Below the pieces are notes generated by a model. The model worked only from the letters and a program-made list of their open reading frames with translations, was not told the origin of the DNA and did no database searches. From positions 83,079,684 through 83,143,683 of the forward strand of contig CM067082.1 in assembly GCA_034008185.1 (NCBI GenBank): a stretch of DNA of 64,000 nt. Reading direction: 5' to 3'. Below are positions 62,481-64,000 of this stretch, in pieces. This DNA comes from Gorsachius magnificus. Taxonomy: Eukaryota > Chordata > Aves > Pelecaniformes > Ardeidae. Position numbers and translations under genes: made by a program. How positions within the stretch are numbered: the stretch's first letter is position 1; every line of letters begins with the position of its first letter.

Positions 62481-64000
62481 TGCTTGCTGTGGCAAAAAAA
62501 AAATATTTGCAGTAATTAGAAAAACTAATGCTTTATGAGAAGCAGAGGCAGTGATTATACCACTTACAAGTTGTCCCTATGCGCTTCCTGGTGTGATGAA
62601 AAGCAATTGTTTATTTGTGTGGTTCTCCCTCAACCCTTTCTCCGTTCCCTTGTTCTTTGATATTGGAAAGATAAATGCCTTCTCCCCTGCCTGTTTTACA
62701 AATGGCTGCTTAGTGGCAAAGATGTTTCTGAAGAACCTGCTTGAAGTGAGAGAGGTTGATCAATACGATGCATGGAAGGGTGAGAAACGGAGTTTTCCCT
62801 CCCTCCTGGCTTGCCATGCAGCCTCCCGTGTTACCGGCTAGTGAACCTGGAGGTGCCAGTGCCGGTGCTCCGTAGGACGTGGAGATTCCCCTGGAGCCTC
62901 CCTTCTTCTAAGAGGTCTACATCTGAATCATGGCTGTCCCTCTTGTGGTGGCTGTGAATCGTTATTGCCTTCCTAATGATGGAACACAGGTCTCCTGTGG
63001 TTTGCTATAATAAGATGAGTCACCGAAATGTTGTGTAATTGCTGTTGAAATGTCTTAAGGTGATTTTCTTATTTAACTTCCTCATTCTAAAAGTGATGCC
63101 AATATTTGTCATCTGTAACTTATCATATATCTAGTTCTACGGAATCACTTGCTGTAGCTGCAGATGCTGTGAACTTCAGAGCCTGCCTGCCTGCTCTGAC
63201 TGCATTAGGCTCTAAGAGCCAAAGTCTATTTTCTTTAACCAAGAAGGTAGCTGTTCAGAGTAGCCAGAACAATTAAAGTGTTATTTGCTTTTCTGTAGGT
63301 TCGTAAGTCAAGCATGGTGCTTCTCTTGCTTTATGTGACTATGGCATGCACACGCTTCTGATGGGAGGTGAAGTCGGAGCCTTTATAATTCTCAGGGGTG
63401 AGAAGATGATTGTAAATTGAGGAAGTCTCAAACTAAGCTTTTTCTAAGTTCTGTCAGCCTCTCCTCTTAGTTTGACATAATTTTTCTGTGACCTAGGCTT
63501 ACTCTCATTCCAAAACTACTTCCAATTCCAACAATAGGTGAGGCTCCAGGACAGATTTCACTGGTGTTGGAGGGCAAAGGTGATGAATTTATCTCCAAGA
63601 GGAACTTCTTTCCTAGCTGGTGGAATGATTTTAGTGTAGATGCAGTGAGGTAGTATTTCCATCTCTGAAGTGACTGAGAAGTACCTGGTCCATGGTTTAT
63701 TACTTCTGGGAAAAATACCTTTTCTTGTTCCACTGCGTGGTGGATGGAGCGGGCTGCTGTGTGTAACCTTGCAGTCCTGCGATTTCTGTATCTTGTATTC
63801 TGTGTTTTAGTTGCATCGTCTCTCCTTGATCAGTGATGGAAGAAAGAAGGCAGTTTCAAACACTCTCTAGTTGTCCAAAATATGCTACAAAAGCTATAGG
63901 TAGCAGCTTAACGCCGAGAAGAAGCAAGGGTCTTAATTATTAAAGCTGTGAATCTCAGAGCCATGGTAGTTTTGCAGTTTTCTTTTATTTCTCATGCTCA
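62481..64000 (+). other. PHLPP1 intron 1, to window end, no feature recognised
   Basis: AT-rich intronic sequence. The 88-96 codon open frames at 62551-62841 and 63467-63733 (minus) have no recognised domain or splice context matching PHLPP1. The window ends inside the intron. Confidence 0.45.

Noticed and set aside
15377..64000. Search for PHLPP1 exon 2 (PH-domain start after FYAG)
   Set aside because: No open segment encodes the expected RIQLSG.YNVRKGK-type sequence; exon 2 is probably beyond the window, though a short exon could be missed by eye.

Overview
The window looks like a piece of a bird nuclear genome. Supporting signs are several truncated CR1 LINEs with the ATTCTRTG-type 3' tail found in birds and other sauropsids, a solo LTR of a type I associate with neoavian genomes, an AT-rich single-copy background, and one large GC-rich CpG island. 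Nothing bacterial, plasmid-like or phage-like is present. The long list of small open frames is almost entirely chance, apart from frames inside CR1 copies and the one exon described here.

The single protein-coding feature I can support is exon 1 of PHLPP1 on the + strand (about 14061-15370, donor GT at 15371). PHLPP1 is the PH-domain and leucine-rich-repeat protein phosphatase that dephosphorylates the hydrophobic motif of AKT and PKC. The exon carries the long N-terminal extension and most of the Ras-association-like region, and ends just before the PH domain. Its conserved blocks lie in two different reading frames: an upstream block ends in frame 0 and the rest is in frame 1. As written, the exon therefore has a one-base offset between about 14503 and 14557.

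Layout. 1-13400 is gene-free 5' flank with a possible conserved non-coding block (about 1140-1460), a CR1 relic (about 4190-4312), a possible MIR/CORE-SINE tail (about 8255-8364), a G20 run and a TG/TA microsatellite. About 13400-15950 is the CpG island, holding the PHLPP1 promoter (a ZNF143-type ACTACA..TCCCAG site at 13933-13946) and exon 1. 15371-64000 is the start of a very long intron 1; I found no exon 2. The intron holds five CR1 copies, all antisense to the gene, one sense-oriented solo LTR (51937-52499), one well-marked MIR-like SINE (about 56056-56236), simple repeats, and three isolated GC/CpG-rich patches (33.1-33.6, 49.5-49.8 and 62.2-62.5 kb) that could be intronic regulatory elements.

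I did not find a new multi-gene system. The points most worth a second look are the reading-frame break in PHLPP1 exon 1, its uncertain start codon, the intronic CpG patches, and the ancient SINE copies.
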